Part shown: positions 16,560 through 24,162 of the stretch, piece by piece
Layout of the letters: every line of letters starts with the position of its first letter
How positions within the stretch are numbered: the first letter of the stretch is position 1
Source: Pseudomonadota bacterium
Lineage (GTDB): Bacteria; Bdellovibrionota; Bacteriovoracia; Bacteriovoracales; Bacteriovoracaceae
NCBI GenBank assembly: GCA_027487515.1
Contig: JAIYDL010000018.1
Span: 1-64,000, forward strand
Length of the DNA: 64,000 nucleotides
Direction of reading: 5' to 3'
Made by a program: the position numbers and the translations under genes
The notes under the pieces: model-generated
Told to the model about the DNA's origin: nothing
Seen by the model: only the letters and a program-made list of their open reading frames with translations
Databases searched by the model: none

Positions 16560-17249
16560 CTAGTTTTTCCGGAAGGTGAGCTGGAAGCTCTCCTTGAACG
16601 GGATCTTTTCCTCTCTCAGGAAAGTGAAACCGTTGTCCGAGATCTCCCGGATGAACTCTTCTTGCGACTTATCGACGTGGTCAAGGACCCATTGCCGAGC
16701 GTTCGGAGTCCGTTTGAAGTCGACCACCACCAGATGGCCCCCTCCTCGCAGAACCCCTCTGAAGTCGGCGAGCATTTTCGCCGGATGATCGAAGTGATGG
16801 TAGGTATCGACGATGAGGATCACATCGACACTCGCGGCCGGAAGTGTTGTTCGCTCGAGCTCCCCCTGAACGACTTCAACATTTTTTAGACCCTCGTGCT
16901 TAAAGCGCTCTTTCATGTAGGGAATGAAGGCGGGCGCCACATCCACCGCAAAAACCTTACCCGCGGGCCCCACCAGGGCCCCGAGGTCGCGCTCGAGGGC
17001 CCCGGTTCCTGCCCCCACGTCAGCGATGACGTCTCCTTTTTTAAGCGGAAGATGGGCCAGCATGGCATCTTTGTGAGCGATGGTATCCTTCTCGCTGGAT
17101 TCAAAGCCCTTGTTCCACTCTTCCGCGTTGCAGTTCGGGTCGAGGTACCTTTCATTTTTCGTTCCTGCTTGTCCGTGGTGGTGCTTCGGGTGGTTTCCTG
17201 CGCAGGCCGCGATCAAGAGAAGAGTAGGAACAAGGATGCTGAATTTCAT
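16560..17249 (-). CDS. lipoprotein with class I SAM-dependent methyltransferase domain
   Basis: 229 residues from the ATG at 17249, preceded by GAGG. The N-terminus is a lipoprotein signal peptide (MKFSILVPTLLLIAACAG, lipobox IAAC) followed by a His-rich linker. The rest is a complete Rossmann methyltransferase: motif I VIADVGAGTGALERDL, KVFAVDVAP, SVDVILIVDTYHHFDHP and GGHLVVVDFKR. Such signal-bearing methyltransferases occur in some proteobacterial genomes, but SAM is not expected outside the cytoplasm, which makes the localisation puzzling. A longer frame to 17324 gives no better start. Upstream of the DUF482 gene. Confidence 0.82.
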   Translation of the reverse strand: MKFSILVPTLLLIAACAGNHPKHHHGQAGTKNERYLDPNCNAEEWNKGFESSEKDTIAHKDAMLAHLPLKKGDVIADVGAGTGALERDLGALVGPAGKVFAVDVAPAFIPYMKERFKHEGLKNVEVVQGELERTTLPAASVDVILIVDTYHHFDHPAKMLADFRGVLRGGGHLVVVDFKRTPNARQWVLDHVDKSQEEFIREISDNGFTFLREEKIPFKESFQLTFRKN

Positions 17250-17423
17250 AGGACCTCGGTGGTAGGGAGGAATAAGACTTTTAGTGCGTCCCCAAGATTC
17301 TACCCCGGAGGCGAAAATTGTCATTGAGAGATCAAGCTGTCACAATGAAATTTATTCTTGGGGCATTTACGAAGGATTTTGCCTGTGGGATGACATTTCC
17401 AATAATTAGTACAAGGGGTCTCT

Positions 17424-17831
17424 ATGAAATCCATTCTCTTCGCCGTTGCTCTCACATCGCTTAGCAGTTTTGCTGCTGAAGTTAGTTTCGAATGCAAAAT
17501 CTCAGATCAAAAGCACATCAACCAGTTTTCTCTGGAAGTGAGAGGTCTCATCAGCGACGAAGGCCAGTTCTCCGACGCAAGCTTCGACTTTTCTCTTCGG
17601 AAGAGTGGCACTGATTCACGCACCGAGCGGCTTTCTGTGACCCGCGACGGCACAGTTTCTTTCTTCGAGGCCGGAACATTCGGTCCTAAGAAGAGCTTCC
17701 GAGTTTCTTCACCGGTCCCGGGAAATGATGTGGAGTATGTGAATATCCTCGTCGACGTGGCGCCTAAGTACTCTTCTCAGGTCCGGATGGCCGATGGTCG
17801 GGTCTACTTCGGAACTTGTAAGTCTCTTTAA
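17424..17831 (+). CDS. small secreted protein, function unknown
   Basis: 135 residues with a signal peptide (MKSILFAVALTSLSSFAAEV). The mature part is beta-rich with two cysteines, near the start (FECKISD) and at the end (YFGTCKSL), probably one disulfide. It ends in VRMADGRVYFGTCKSL. No family recognised. Monocistronic. A hairpin lies shortly after the stop. Confidence 0.65.
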   Translation: MKSILFAVALTSLSSFAAEVSFECKISDQKHINQFSLEVRGLISDEGQFSDASFDFSLRKSGTDSRTERLSVTRDGTVSFFEAGTFGPKKSFRVSSPVPGNDVEYVNILVDVAPKYSSQVRMADGRVYFGTCKSL

Positions 17832-17840
17832 ATCATTCTT

Positions 17841-17869
17841 TGCGCCCTTCATACCCTTTGGAGGGCGCA
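17841..17869 (+). terminator. GC-rich hairpin after the small secreted protein
   Basis: TGCGCCCT (17841-17848) pairs with AGGGCGCA (17862-17869), ten bases after a stop codon. There is no U tract, so termination is plausible but unproven. A second, AT-rich repeat TGTTTGA-N12-TCAAACA followed by TTTT lies at 17891-17920. Confidence 0.4.
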
Positions 17870-18064
17870 GGAACTGCCTTACTTGAATGGTGTTTGAATG
17901 TAAAAAAGCTCAAACATTTTAATGATTTAATACACATCTTTTAGTTTATTTCTAGACTTGTCCGAAGATCAATAAAAGCTCCTCCCCATTTCTTCTCTTA
18001 AGTTTCATATTTGAGATTGCCATCTGTGTTTTCTAACACCAATCAAAGAGGGCAGTTTGTGGGT

Positions 18065-18099
18065 AAAAAAAAAGGCCCGGTTACCCAGGCCTTTTTTTT
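18065..18099. terminator. bidirectional intrinsic terminator
   Basis: GGCC (18074-18077) and GGCC (18088-18091) form the stem base, flanked on the left by nine A and on the right by eight T, so the A/T tracts extend the helix and give a U tract on either strand. It lies 20 bases after the stop of the minus-strand lipoprotein gene, which it most likely terminates. Confidence 0.8.
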
Positions 18100-18118
18100 G
18101 CTTTTGAATCGTTGAAGA

Positions 18119-18343
18119 TTACTGAGCAGGAGCAGCTTCTGGAGCAGCTTCAGTTGGAGCAGCTTCAGCAGGAGCGGCTTCAGCAGGCATAGTTTCAGCA
18201 GGAGCAGCTTCAGGAGCTACTTCAGTTGCTGGAGCAGTCTGCTCAACAGTTGTGCCTTCAGCAGGAGCAGCAGTTTCTTCTTTCTTGTTGCAAGCAACAG
18301 CGAGAACAACGAGTGCAGCAGCGAGTACGAGATACTTAGACAT
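18119..18343 (-). CDS. small Ala/Pro/Glu-rich lipoprotein
   Basis: 74 residues from the ATG at 18343 with AAGGAG upstream. A lipoprotein signal peptide (MSKYLVLAAALVVLAVAC) is followed by KKEE and then low-complexity repeats of the EAAPAE/TEAAPEA type to the end. Such extended Pro/Ala/Glu tails act as spacers in the periplasm or on the outer membrane. An in-frame extension to 18445 is rejected because it would bury the signal peptide. Own promoter and terminator are visible. Confidence 0.75.
   Translation of the reverse strand: MSKYLVLAAALVVLAVACNKKEETAAPAEGTTVEQTAPATEVAPEAAPAETMPAEAAPAEAAPTEAAPEAAPAQ
18127..18240 (-). repeat. imperfect short tandem repeats coding for Ala/Pro/Glu units
   Basis: Units close to 'ggagcagcttc' recur about every 12-15 bases throughout this interval, encoding the AAPxE repeats of the lipoprotein. 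Copy number may vary between strains. Confidence 0.65.
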
Positions 18344-18416
18344 AGAATTCTCCTTTTTGTAACTCATCCAGATGACATTTATCAGATGATTCATAATTCT
18401 TGATTGATTGGCTATA

Positions 18417-18445
18417 AATCTATCGAAACTCCCTGTGTCACGCAA
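18417..18445 (-). promoter_or_regulatory. possible promoter of the Ala/Pro/Glu lipoprotein
   Basis: On the minus strand TTGCGT (18445-18440) and TAGATT (18422-18417) are separated by 17 bases, resembling -35 and -10 elements, about 75 bases before the start codon. Weak matches to consensus; inference only. Confidence 0.3.
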
Positions 18446-18500
18446 GTGGTTTAACTCAATTATTTTAGGCCCTTGCTGCTTGTTTAAGCTACGCCAAGCG

Positions 18501-19340
18501 TTAAAGCTTAAGGGTCTTTTTCCGGCACAGTGTAAAGGCCAACTTCGTTGGGTAGTAAGCCGCCTCGTTAATAAAGATTGGGTAAAGCTCTTCGCTGGCC
18601 TTCCTTTTTAGATCCGCACCAGAGAAGGATTTAAACGCGACGTATTCTCCCTCGAGAGCACAGAAATCTTTTCCTTGAAGCTCCGGATGAATGTACGCCG
18701 TGAGCTCACCGCTCTCATCCAAAGGATAGTAGACATCCTCAATCTCTTCATAGATTTCTAGTGCCGTCTCCGTCAAGTTGGAGGGTGTCGCAAGCTCTCG
18801 GAGCGTCTCCGCAAGAAGGGCCTTGGTTGCCAAGAGCGCCCTCGGTTCGAGGACTCCATTTGCAACGGGGCCAACCTCGATCATCAGGCCAAAATCAGAT
18901 TGTGAAACAAGGTATTTTCGCTGAGGGTCCGGAGAAAGAATGACTCGAGTCTCTGGGATCTTTCGCACCAATTCTGCGGCGACGCGAAGGTTCAGGGGGT
19001 GCTGCCGGGTGATGATCACCGTGTTGCCCATGGCGGCCGTCGTCGTGTGCAGATCGATGACAAAACAGGGCCGCTGGGCCATGCGTTCACGGAGCTCTCG
19101 CGCCCGGCGGTGCTCATAGGAGCTGGGTCTCGCCTCAGTCAGGAATTGGAAGGCGCGGTTCAGGTCTTCGTCTTTGAAGCGACGGTTGAGCGCAAAGGCT
19201 TCGGGGTTGGCGTGGATGAACTCGACCTCTAGGCCCCGGGCCTCCTGCTGGAGCTCTTGAGCGAACTTCTGGATAGCGTAGACTCCGGTCCACTCGTTCC
19301 CATGGGTTCCGCCGAACACCAGAACAGTCTTGGGAGTCAT
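18501..19340 (-). CDS. aspartoacylase / succinylglutamate desuccinylase-family zinc deacylase
   Basis: 279 residues. Zinc hydrolase of the AspA/AstE group. Zinc ligands are in VFGGTHGNEWTGV (His and Glu) and IDLHTTTAAMGN (His). The substrate-binding NRRFKDEDLNRAF is the aspartoacylase NxRRxxxxDLNR motif, and the proton-shuttle Glu is in LMIEVGPVANG. Such enzymes remove an acyl group from an N-acyl amino acid. The gene overlaps the ATP-grasp ligase upstream by 4 bases (ATGA), so the two proteins are made together; a peptide or acyl-amino-acid product of that ligase is a likely partner substrate. Confidence 0.87.
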   Translation of the reverse strand: MTPKTVLVFGGTHGNEWTGVYAIQKFAQELQQEARGLEVEFIHANPEAFALNRRFKDEDLNRAFQFLTEARPSSYEHRRARELRERMAQRPCFVIDLHTTTAAMGNTVIITRQHPLNLRVAAELVRKIPETRVILSPDPQRKYLVSQSDFGLMIEVGPVANGVLEPRALLATKALLAETLRELATPSNLTETALEIYEEIEDVYYPLDESGELTAYIHPELQGKDFCALEGEYVAFKSFSGADLKRKASEELYPIFINEAAYYPTKLAFTLCRKKTLKL

Positions 19341-20821
19341 TTCTTTTCCTCGATGCGTTTTACGAAGTCGTTGATCACGTTGTGGTACAAGTCCATTCCC
19401 GCGATGGCGTCCTCGACGTTGGCGTCGATGTTGGGGTTGTCGTTGATCTCGATCACGAAGGCCTTGCCGTTTTTTTCTTTCAGGTCAACGCCGTAGAGAC
19501 TATCACCCACTTGGTGGGCGAGCTTCAGCGCCGTCGCGACCACGGACTTCGGCACCTTCGAGATCGGAAACGTCTCGGCCTCTCCGGAGGTGACCCCGTT
19601 CTTTTTCTTCTTGTTGTGATCGTAGATCTGCCAGTGGCCCTTGGTCATGTAGTACTTGCAGGCGAAGAGGGGCCGGTTGTTCAGGATCCCGATGCGCCAG
19701 TCGAAGTCCGTGTAAAAGTACTCCTGGGCCAGAAGAAGAGCGGTCTTCTTGAACAGATCGTCGGTGACCGTCCGGAGCTCCTCTTCGGTCTGGACCTTAA
19801 AGATCCCCTTGGAGAACGACCCGTCAGGGATTTTAATGATCATGGGAAGCCCGATCGTTTCGATCGCCTCCCGCAGCTGCTCAGGGCCGGTCCCGATGAC
19901 CAGCGTCTTCGGGGCCGAGATGTGGTTGGACTGAAGGAGGTTCTGGAGATAAATTTTATTCGTGCACCGGAGGATCGACATCGAGTCGTCGATGCAAACA
20001 AGACCCTCCGCTTCCGCCTTCTTCGCGAAGCGGTAGGTGTGGTTCGTGATCGAAGTGGTTTCACGGATGAAGAGAGCGTCGTACTCCGCGATGCGGCCGT
20101 AGTCCTTTTTTTCGATCAGCTCCACCAAGACGTCATTCTCCTTCCCGGCCCGGATGAAGTTGGCCAGGGCCTTCTTGTCACTCGGGGCCATGGCCTCGGT
20201 GGGGTTGTGAAGGATCGCCAGGTCGTAGCGGTATTTCTTCTTCGCCTTGGGCTTGCGCCAAATTTTTCCGGAGTACTCGTCGAGGGCGCTCGCGAAGCGA
20301 TCTTCTTCAACTCCTGAAAGCGTGTTGAGACTTCCGGTGCGAATGGAGTTGATCTCCCACTTCTTATCCCAGTCGAATTCGACGTGGAGGATCGGGGCCG
20401 GGAAGAGATCGAAGATCTGGCGGGCCACGTCCTGGAGCTGTTCTTTTTCCGTCCGCCCGAAGTAGATCGAAACGGAGACTCCATCGGTCGGGGCCTGGCC
20501 CCGGAACGCTTTCTGGACAGCGATGTCGAGGTCCTCGGTGGCCAGACTGTAGAGCGTTGACTTCGAAAGATCGTTGATCGCCTTGACCGAGGGAATCACC
20601 GAGTGTCCTCGCGCTTCGGCCAGGAGAGAGCAGTAGTAGCCACTGCTCAGGTACCGGAAGTTCCGGCAGAGGTTGATGATTTTGATACGCTCCCGGCCAG
20701 CGGCGTCGTAGAGCTTTTCATCCCAATTGACGAGGTAGTCTTGCGGCGTCATGAGCTGTTCAACCGGATAGAAAGAGTTCCAGTCCTTGAGCTTTTCGAC
20801 GATGACGATAATCTTGGCCAC
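19337..20821 (-). CDS. RimK-like ATP-grasp ligase with N-terminal RLAN-type domain
   Basis: 494 residues. The C-terminal half is an ATP-grasp amide ligase: NHISAPKTLVIG, LPMIIKIPDGSFSKGIFKV (nucleotide-binding lysine and loop), LLLAQEYFYTDFDWRIGI, GDSLYGVDLKEKNGKAFVIE ending in the metal-binding EINDNPNIDANVED. The N-terminal ~190 residues (IIVIVEKLKDWNSFYP, then FRYLSSGYYCSLLAEARGH) fit the domain described as RLAN, found in front of such ATP-grasps. It would join an amino acid to a carboxylate. GTG at 20821, behind GGAAGG, is preferred over GTG at 20845. First gene of a two-gene operon, divergent from the GNAT-C39 gene. Confidence 0.85.
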   Translation of the reverse strand: MAKIIVIVEKLKDWNSFYPVEQLMTPQDYLVNWDEKLYDAAGRERIKIINLCRNFRYLSSGYYCSLLAEARGHSVIPSVKAINDLSKSTLYSLATEDLDIAVQKAFRGQAPTDGVSVSIYFGRTEKEQLQDVARQIFDLFPAPILHVEFDWDKKWEINSIRTGSLNTLSGVEEDRFASALDEYSGKIWRKPKAKKKYRYDLAILHNPTEAMAPSDKKALANFIRAGKENDVLVELIEKKDYGRIAEYDALFIRETTSITNHTYRFAKKAEAEGLVCIDDSMSILRCTNKIYLQNLLQSNHISAPKTLVIGTGPEQLREAIETIGLPMIIKIPDGSFSKGIFKVQTEEELRTVTDDLFKKTALLLAQEYFYTDFDWRIGILNNRPLFACKYYMTKGHWQIYDHNKKKKNGVTSGEAETFPISKVPKSVVATALKLAHQVGDSLYGVDLKEKNGKAFVIEINDNPNIDANVEDAIAGMDLYHNVINDFVKRIEEKK

Positions 20822-20891
20822 GTACCTTCCGTGAAAGACTCTCACCCATTTTACTGATGAAAGTTATTGGTTCCTTAAGTACAATAGCAGA

Positions 20892-20924
20892 ATGGAACGC
20901 ATCTTCAAGGGGGCCCGTGATTGA
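20892..20924 (+). CDS. possible 10-codon upstream ORF coupled to the GNAT-C39 gene
   Basis: ATG-initiated MERIFKGARD ends at a TGA that overlaps the TTG start of the next gene (TTGA). It contains the purine-rich AAGGGGG that also serves as that gene's ribosome binding site. It could load ribosomes for re-initiation at the TTG. Too short to judge by coding signal. Confidence 0.25.
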   Translation: MERIFKGARD

Positions 20925-22078
20925 AAGCTTCGAAATCGCCCCGGACATCCTCGGAGGCCAAGTTCGACCCCAAACTCGTGAAGCTCCGCCGGGCGCGGAT
21001 CACCGACCTGCGCCAGCTCCTTGAGTTAGAGAACGCGTGCTTTAGCTACGACCAGCTCAGCCGACGGAACTTTCAATGGATGATCAAGAAGGCCCGTTCG
21101 ATCTTCCTGGTCCTCGAGTACCAGTCAACCCTCATCGGTTACGGACTCGTGCTTGTGAACCGAGGCACGTCTCTGGCGCGGCTCTACTCCATCTGCACGT
21201 TGCGCACCTACCAAGGTCACGGCCTTGCCACACTGTTGATCCAGGAACTCGAGCGGCGCTCGGCGGATGAGGAGGACTGCGCCTACCTTCGGCTCGAGGT
21301 CAAGGAAGACAACCGAGGGGCGATCAAACTCTACGAAAAACTTGGCTACCGGAAGTTTACCAAAAAAGACGACTACTACGACGACGGAAAGGCCGCCCAC
21401 TGCTACGAGAAGCGCATCCGGATGCTCACGACTCCGCCGCGCCTCGATGTTCCCTACTACACCCAGGGAACCGAATTCACCTGCGGCGCCGCCACCCTCA
21501 TGATGGCGATGAAAGCGTTCACTCCGAGCTACGAACTATCGCTCTCAAACGAGCTCCAGATCTGGCGGGAGGCGACGACGATCTTCATGACCTCGGGCCA
21601 CGGCGGTTGTGGCCCCCACGGTCTTGCACTCTCCGCCTGGAGACGGGGCTACCGGGCCGAGATGTTTCTCTCGCGGAGTGAGGTGCTTTTCTTGGCCACC
21701 GTGCGCTCGGAAGAAAAAAAGAAAATCATCGAACTCGTGCATCAGGACTTCGTGAAAAAAATCGCCGAGACCAACATCCGAGTTGTGAAGAAGAAGCTCA
21801 CACTGGCGGATCTGCGAGATGTCCTGAAACGAGGGGGGATCCCCTTGGTTCTCATCACCACGTACCACTTCGACAGCAACCGCGTTCCTCACTGGGTCGT
21901 GGTGACCTCGTTTGATGATGCGTTCGTCTACATCCACGACCCGGATCAGTACCAAGACGCGGAACACGCCGGGGTCATCAGCCGTGTGCACATCCCCATC
22001 CCTGAGGATCAGTTCCTTAAGATCTCCCGGTGGGGTGCAGACCGGATGTCAGCGGCCGTGGTGATCTATCCCGACTAG
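20921..22078 (+). CDS. GNAT acetyltransferase - C39-like cysteine peptidase fusion
   Basis: 385 residues. Residues ~20-165 are a GNAT N-acetyltransferase: RRARITDLRQLLELENACF, SICTLRTYQGHGLATLL (acetyl-CoA loop, here RTYQGHGLA) and YLRLEVKEDNRGAIKLYEKL. From about residue 170 it is a papain-like C39 peptidase: YYTQGTEFTCGAATLMM with the catalytic Cys, then HWVVVTSFDDAFVYIHDPD with His and Asp. It starts at TTG behind AAGGGGG. It diverges from the ATP-grasp/deacylase operon with a 99-base shared control region. This trio is a recurrent neighbourhood in the literature on amidoligases; a role in making, trimming and capping a peptide tag or metabolite is inference. Confidence 0.85.
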   Translation: MKASKSPRTSSEAKFDPKLVKLRRARITDLRQLLELENACFSYDQLSRRNFQWMIKKARSIFLVLEYQSTLIGYGLVLVNRGTSLARLYSICTLRTYQGHGLATLLIQELERRSADEEDCAYLRLEVKEDNRGAIKLYEKLGYRKFTKKDDYYDDGKAAHCYEKRIRMLTTPPRLDVPYYTQGTEFTCGAATLMMAMKAFTPSYELSLSNELQIWREATTIFMTSGHGGCGPHGLALSAWRRGYRAEMFLSRSEVLFLATVRSEEKKKIIELVHQDFVKKIAETNIRVVKKKLTLADLRDVLKRGGIPLVLITTYHFDSNRVPHWVVVTSFDDAFVYIHDPDQYQDAEHAGVISRVHIPIPEDQFLKISRWGADRMSAAVVIYPD

Positions 22079-22081
22079 ACC

Positions 22082-22993
22082 CTAGTAGCAGCGGATTCTG
22101 ACTTTTTTCCCGATGATTTGGAAGCCCACTTGAGACCCGCTGGGGCACGTCGTTGGAGGAGTGGCATCGAGGATGGTGTTGTAGTTCACCCAGTCCTGGG
22201 GGAGTTGACAGCGGAGCCGACCGTTGGTGTCGATGCCCGTGTAGACTCGGCCGGCGGGGCAGCTCGTTCGAAGCTTGCAGATGTTCCGCACGGGATCCCA
22301 CTCGAAAGCGGCATCAGCGGGCACTGCGGCCGGAACGTTCGGGCTTGCCCAGGGATTGGAAATTCCAATCATTTGGTAGCACAGATCCATTGAGTTGGAA
22401 CTTCCCCGGAACCCCGATTGCTGACCGTTCAAGTCGAGCTTTGCGAGTTCCTCGGTGTAGCATGAGTCGAACGAGTCGAGTCCGGCCCCGCCTGCGTAGG
22501 GTCTCTTCTGGATATAAAAGACATGCTTCTTTCTTACTTCTTTTGCTCCCACGATGCGCCCGGTACGCGTCGTGTTGTTGTTTCGTTCGTAGATCACATT
22601 CAGCACTCCCGAACTTGAACCGTAGATGTTCCTCTGCCCAACCGTGATGGACTTAATACTGAATGCGTTGTTCATGTAGGCCGAGCCGACCTGGGCGATC
22701 GCCGTGGTAGAGTTGGCGGTCCAGATTTCGTTGAGATTGACTTGCGTAAAGGCGCTCACGATTTCGAGCTGCTTGCCGTTGGCCGTTATCGTTCTTCGGC
22801 AATTGGCCTTGTCAGCCAGAGTTGCAAAGAGCATTTCGTCGAACTGTTCGATGGCGTCTCGGGTTGAAGCTCCCCGCTGAGTCGCCTTTTGATCCATCAG
22901 AATTCTGGTGGCCACGAGTCCGGAGCCAGCGACGACCGCCGACAGGATCATGCCTTGGACGAGAGAAAAACCGCTTTGCAGAAAAGGCTTCAT
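22082..22993 (-). CDS. type IV prepilin-like protein with C-terminal cysteine module (paralogue 1)
   Basis: 303 residues. It has a short leader ending SG, then FSLVQGMILSAVVAGSGLVA, a class III signal helix for prepilin peptidase, except that position 5 after cleavage is Gln instead of the usual Glu. Cysteines at about 65, 178, 205, 239, 245, 262, 283 and 302 are spaced as in the proteins at 23206 and 24150, including WDPxxxxC and a penultimate Cys (RCY). It diverges from the other two. Likely a minor pilin or pseudopilin; the role of the cysteine module is unknown. Confidence 0.8.
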   Translation of the reverse strand: MKPFLQSGFSLVQGMILSAVVAGSGLVATRILMDQKATQRGASTRDAIEQFDEMLFATLADKANCRRTITANGKQLEIVSAFTQVNLNEIWTANSTTAIAQVGSAYMNNAFSIKSITVGQRNIYGSSSGVLNVIYERNNNTTRTGRIVGAKEVRKKHVFYIQKRPYAGGAGLDSFDSCYTEELAKLDLNGQQSGFRGSSNSMDLCYQMIGISNPWASPNVPAAVPADAAFEWDPVRNICKLRTSCPAGRVYTGIDTNGRLRCQLPQDWVNYNTILDATPPTTCPSGSQVGFQIIGKKVRIRCY

Positions 22994-23179
22994 GGTTAGA
23001 GTCTACTTTATATTGCTACTTTTAAATGACCCTATCGGAGCCTGTCGGTAACACCTTTAATTCCCAAGGATTTTTGGCGGCGTTTTCCGCAAAGCCATTT
23101 TCCCGGGCCCCGCGCTGCCATTTCTTTGCGGCTTAAGTTTTTCCACGGCTTTAGCCGATACAGCAGCATAAGAATTTTT

Positions 23180-23209
23180 ATGATATCCAAGAACAAGGGA
23201 TCTAATTGA
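23180..23209 (+). CDS. possible 9-residue upstream ORF coupled to prepilin paralogue 2
   Basis: ATG-initiated MISKNKGSN stops at a TGA overlapping the TTG start of the following gene, the same arrangement as at 20892-20924. It contains the AAGGGA ribosome binding site of that gene. Very short, so support is only positional. Confidence 0.22.
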   Translation: MISKNKGSN

Positions 23210-24162
23210 ATTTCCTAAGTCTGCTGGGGAAACACCGGCAAGCAGGATTTACGCTCACTGAGGTCATCGTCGGCGGAGCGGTGCTGGCGGGAGTTGGTCT
23301 CATGTCTGCGAAATTGTACCGAGACCAGCGGATGGCCCAAGCACGCATCAGCGCGGATCAGGCCATCGATTCGGCACACCAGATGATCCAAAAGACCCTG
23401 TCCCATGCTCCGAATTGCAACACGACACTGAAGCAAAGAATTGCCCAAAACTCCGCCATCACTGGGACTGTTGCATCACCCCTGACTTTCACTTCGATCT
23501 TCAAGTGCACCAATTGTCTCGACACTTCCAACGTCAACTTCGATGCCTACCATGCGATGTTTACCGGAACGGCCGAGTACACGGTCAACGCGTCTCCGTT
23601 TAAGCTAAGCAACACGGGAACGGCGAGCTTGAACGCCGCAACTCAAGGGAGCTCGGGTTGGACCATCGTGAGCATGGGGATCATTGACTCTCGAACCACT
23701 ACCGGGACTGTCCGGTTCCGCATCACTTACGGCATCACGGACGCATCTGGGCGGCAACGAACAGTGGCAAAGGATATCTCCCTCGGCTTACGCTTCGTCG
23801 GAGGATTTTTCCGGGAGTGCTACGACGCCGCCAAGTCGATCACGAACAATACTCAAAACGACATGTGCAAAACGTTTAACCTCGACGAGACCGACGGATC
23901 GGTCTCTGTGGACGGGCGCGTGGCCGTCTGGGACCCGATCGAGCAGCGGTGTGTGGTTTCGGGAGGAAAGAGCTGTGGTCCCGGCGAACAGATCTCCGGC
24001 ATCGGGAGCGATGGTGTCATCCGCTGCCGCTCCGTCATCTCTAGCTCGCAGAATGCGACGGACCTTTCGAACAGCACCGTCGTCAACTGTACCCCAGGCC
24101 AGAAGCCGACCCCCGTCTATGATACCGTCACGAAGAAAATGAGGGTTGTATGCAATCCTTAA
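23206..24162 (+). CDS. type IV prepilin-like protein with C-terminal cysteine module (paralogue 2)
   Basis: 318 residues from TTG, with AAGGGA upstream. The leader MNFLSLLGKHRQAG is followed by FTLTEVIVGGAVLAGVGLM, with the canonical Glu at position 5. Eight cysteines match paralogue 1 at about 71, 205, 221, 249, 257, 274, 295 and 316; two extra ones occur in FKCTNCLDT. The C-terminal module reads WDPIEQRC, then KSCGPGEQISGIGSDGVIRC, then RVVCNP at the end. Overlaps the next paralogue by 13 bases, so the two are co-translated. Presumably a minor pilin or adhesin-type pseudopilin. Confidence 0.82.
   Translation: MNFLSLLGKHRQAGFTLTEVIVGGAVLAGVGLMSAKLYRDQRMAQARISADQAIDSAHQMIQKTLSHAPNCNTTLKQRIAQNSAITGTVASPLTFTSIFKCTNCLDTSNVNFDAYHAMFTGTAEYTVNASPFKLSNTGTASLNAATQGSSGWTIVSMGIIDSRTTTGTVRFRITYGITDASGRQRTVAKDISLGLRFVGGFFRECYDAAKSITNNTQNDMCKTFNLDETDGSVSVDGRVAVWDPIEQRCVVSGGKSCGPGEQISGIGSDGVIRCRSVISSSQNATDLSNSTVVNCTPGQKPTPVYDTVTKKMRVVCNP

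Noticed and set aside
18127..18240. Regular short repeats that could suggest a CRISPR array
   Set aside because: Repeat unit is only about 11 bases with no unique spacers; it codes in frame for the Ala/Pro/Glu tail of a lipoprotein.
19382..20317. 311-codon open frame on the plus strand
   Set aside because: Antisense to the ATP-grasp ligase, which has all its catalytic motifs.
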